NCBI RefSeq assembly: GCF_030406405.1
Contig: NZ_JAUEPL010000046.1
Span: 1 to 55,623 of the forward strand
Reading direction: 5' to 3'
DNA from: Streptomyces ficellus
Lineage (GTDB): Bacteria > Actinomycetota > Actinomycetes > Streptomycetales > Streptomycetaceae
Length of the DNA: 55,623 bases
Shown here: positions 55,507 to 55,623 of the stretch, in pieces
How the letters are laid out: each line of letters begins with the position of its first letter
How positions within the stretch are numbered: position 1 is the first letter of the stretch
Position numbers and translations under genes: made by a program
The notes under the pieces: generated by a model
Told to the model about the DNA's origin: nothing
The model's input: only the letters and a program-made list of their open reading frames with translations
The model's database searches: none

Positions 55507-55623
55507 CGCGCCCGCGCGGGCCGGAGCCGCCCGTGCGCCCGAAGATGCTGGGCCGGCTGGCCCAGGAGCCGGTCGGCCTCGGCGACGGCCGGGAGCGGGG
55601 CGTCCACGAACTGCTCCTGCAAG
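55507..55623 (-). CDS. Partial gene at the right edge (minus strand)
   Basis: The minus-strand frame entering from the right edge reads LQEQFVDAPLPAVAEADRLL then GQPAQHLRAHGR, with full GC3. The FVDxPxxAVxEADRLL pattern is common in a Streptomyces protein family with helical cytoplasmic domains. The frame has no stop before it runs over the end of the peptidase gene, so its true end is unclear. A plus-strand frame over the same bases is also open. Confidence 0.35.

Overview
The window is high-GC DNA with strong third-position GC bias, many GTG starts, many 4-bp stop/start overlaps (ATGA, GTGA) and -10-like hexamers lying 6-9 nt before start codons. All of this fits the core chromosome of a Streptomyces. 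The aceE / DUF3052 / AhpE neighbourhood, the TerD-family cluster and the fasR-fabD-fabH-acpP-fabF operon are arrangements typical of that genus. Both window ends cut through genes, so this looks like a complete contig or an arbitrary slice.

Layout. (1) 1-7320: a broken FetB-like ABC permease, a secreted HNH nuclease, a PhoD-type phosphatase, an FAD/NAD(P)-binding protein, a DoxX protein and a DedA protein, separated by spacers full of short degenerate tandem repeats. (2) 7467-11770: a patch of small genes, including a 24-residue ribosomal protein (bL37) and an accessory module (small acidic protein, frameshifted DUF6879 protein, XRE/DUF5753 regulator, three or four small proteins), ending at a tRNA-Val(UAC) on the minus strand. 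(3) 12372-14838: a coiled-coil protein, an FmdB zinc ribbon and a second DedA protein. (4) 14807-24251: a tellurite/stress (Ter) island. Its minus-strand operon runs CitE-like lyase, a phosphoribosyltransferase-TRSP-StiP open frame, and HAD phosphatase, followed by a TerD with a Pro-rich tail, a TerA-like protein, a DUF475 (TerC-like) membrane protein and two near-duplicate TerD proteins. (5) 24364-28617: AhpE-type peroxiredoxin, DUF3052 protein and the homodimeric pyruvate dehydrogenase E1 (aceE). (6) 28750-33252: a K+ channel, two small secreted/membrane proteins, and an EmrB/QacA exporter divergent from its TetR repressor. (7) 33340-41469: two paralogous DUF1023 hydrolases flanking a DUF4429/SHOCT protein and a two-component system, then an acyltransferase-3 protein, an aldo/keto reductase and its MerR regulator. 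(8) 41557-48924: serine hydrolase, pirin, FasR and the type II fatty-acid operon, then a DUF3145 protein. (9) 49175-55623: SGNH hydrolase, aldose 1-epimerase, GH3 beta-glucosidase with a divergent TetR, a secreted pyroglutamyl-peptidase-like protein and a cut-off gene.

The genes link metabolism and stress. AceE makes the acetyl-CoA that the fab operon elongates under FasR control. The Ter island is of the type predicted to make a nucleoside-like metabolite and to sense metals or stress through TerD proteins.

The most noteworthy points are: a single open frame joining the PRTase-TRSP protein to StiP, with an in-frame 14 x 18 bp coding minisatellite; a 50-bp exact duplicate of the fabF 3' end downstream of the fab operon; a junction near base 126 that breaks two genes at once; a possible ispG relic inside an intergenic repeat array; a frameshift in the DUF6879 gene; a catalytic Cys-to-Ser change in the pyroglutamyl-peptidase-like protein; and a large set of leaderless promoters with overlapping operators. 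All calls were made by reading the sequence; no database search was run.
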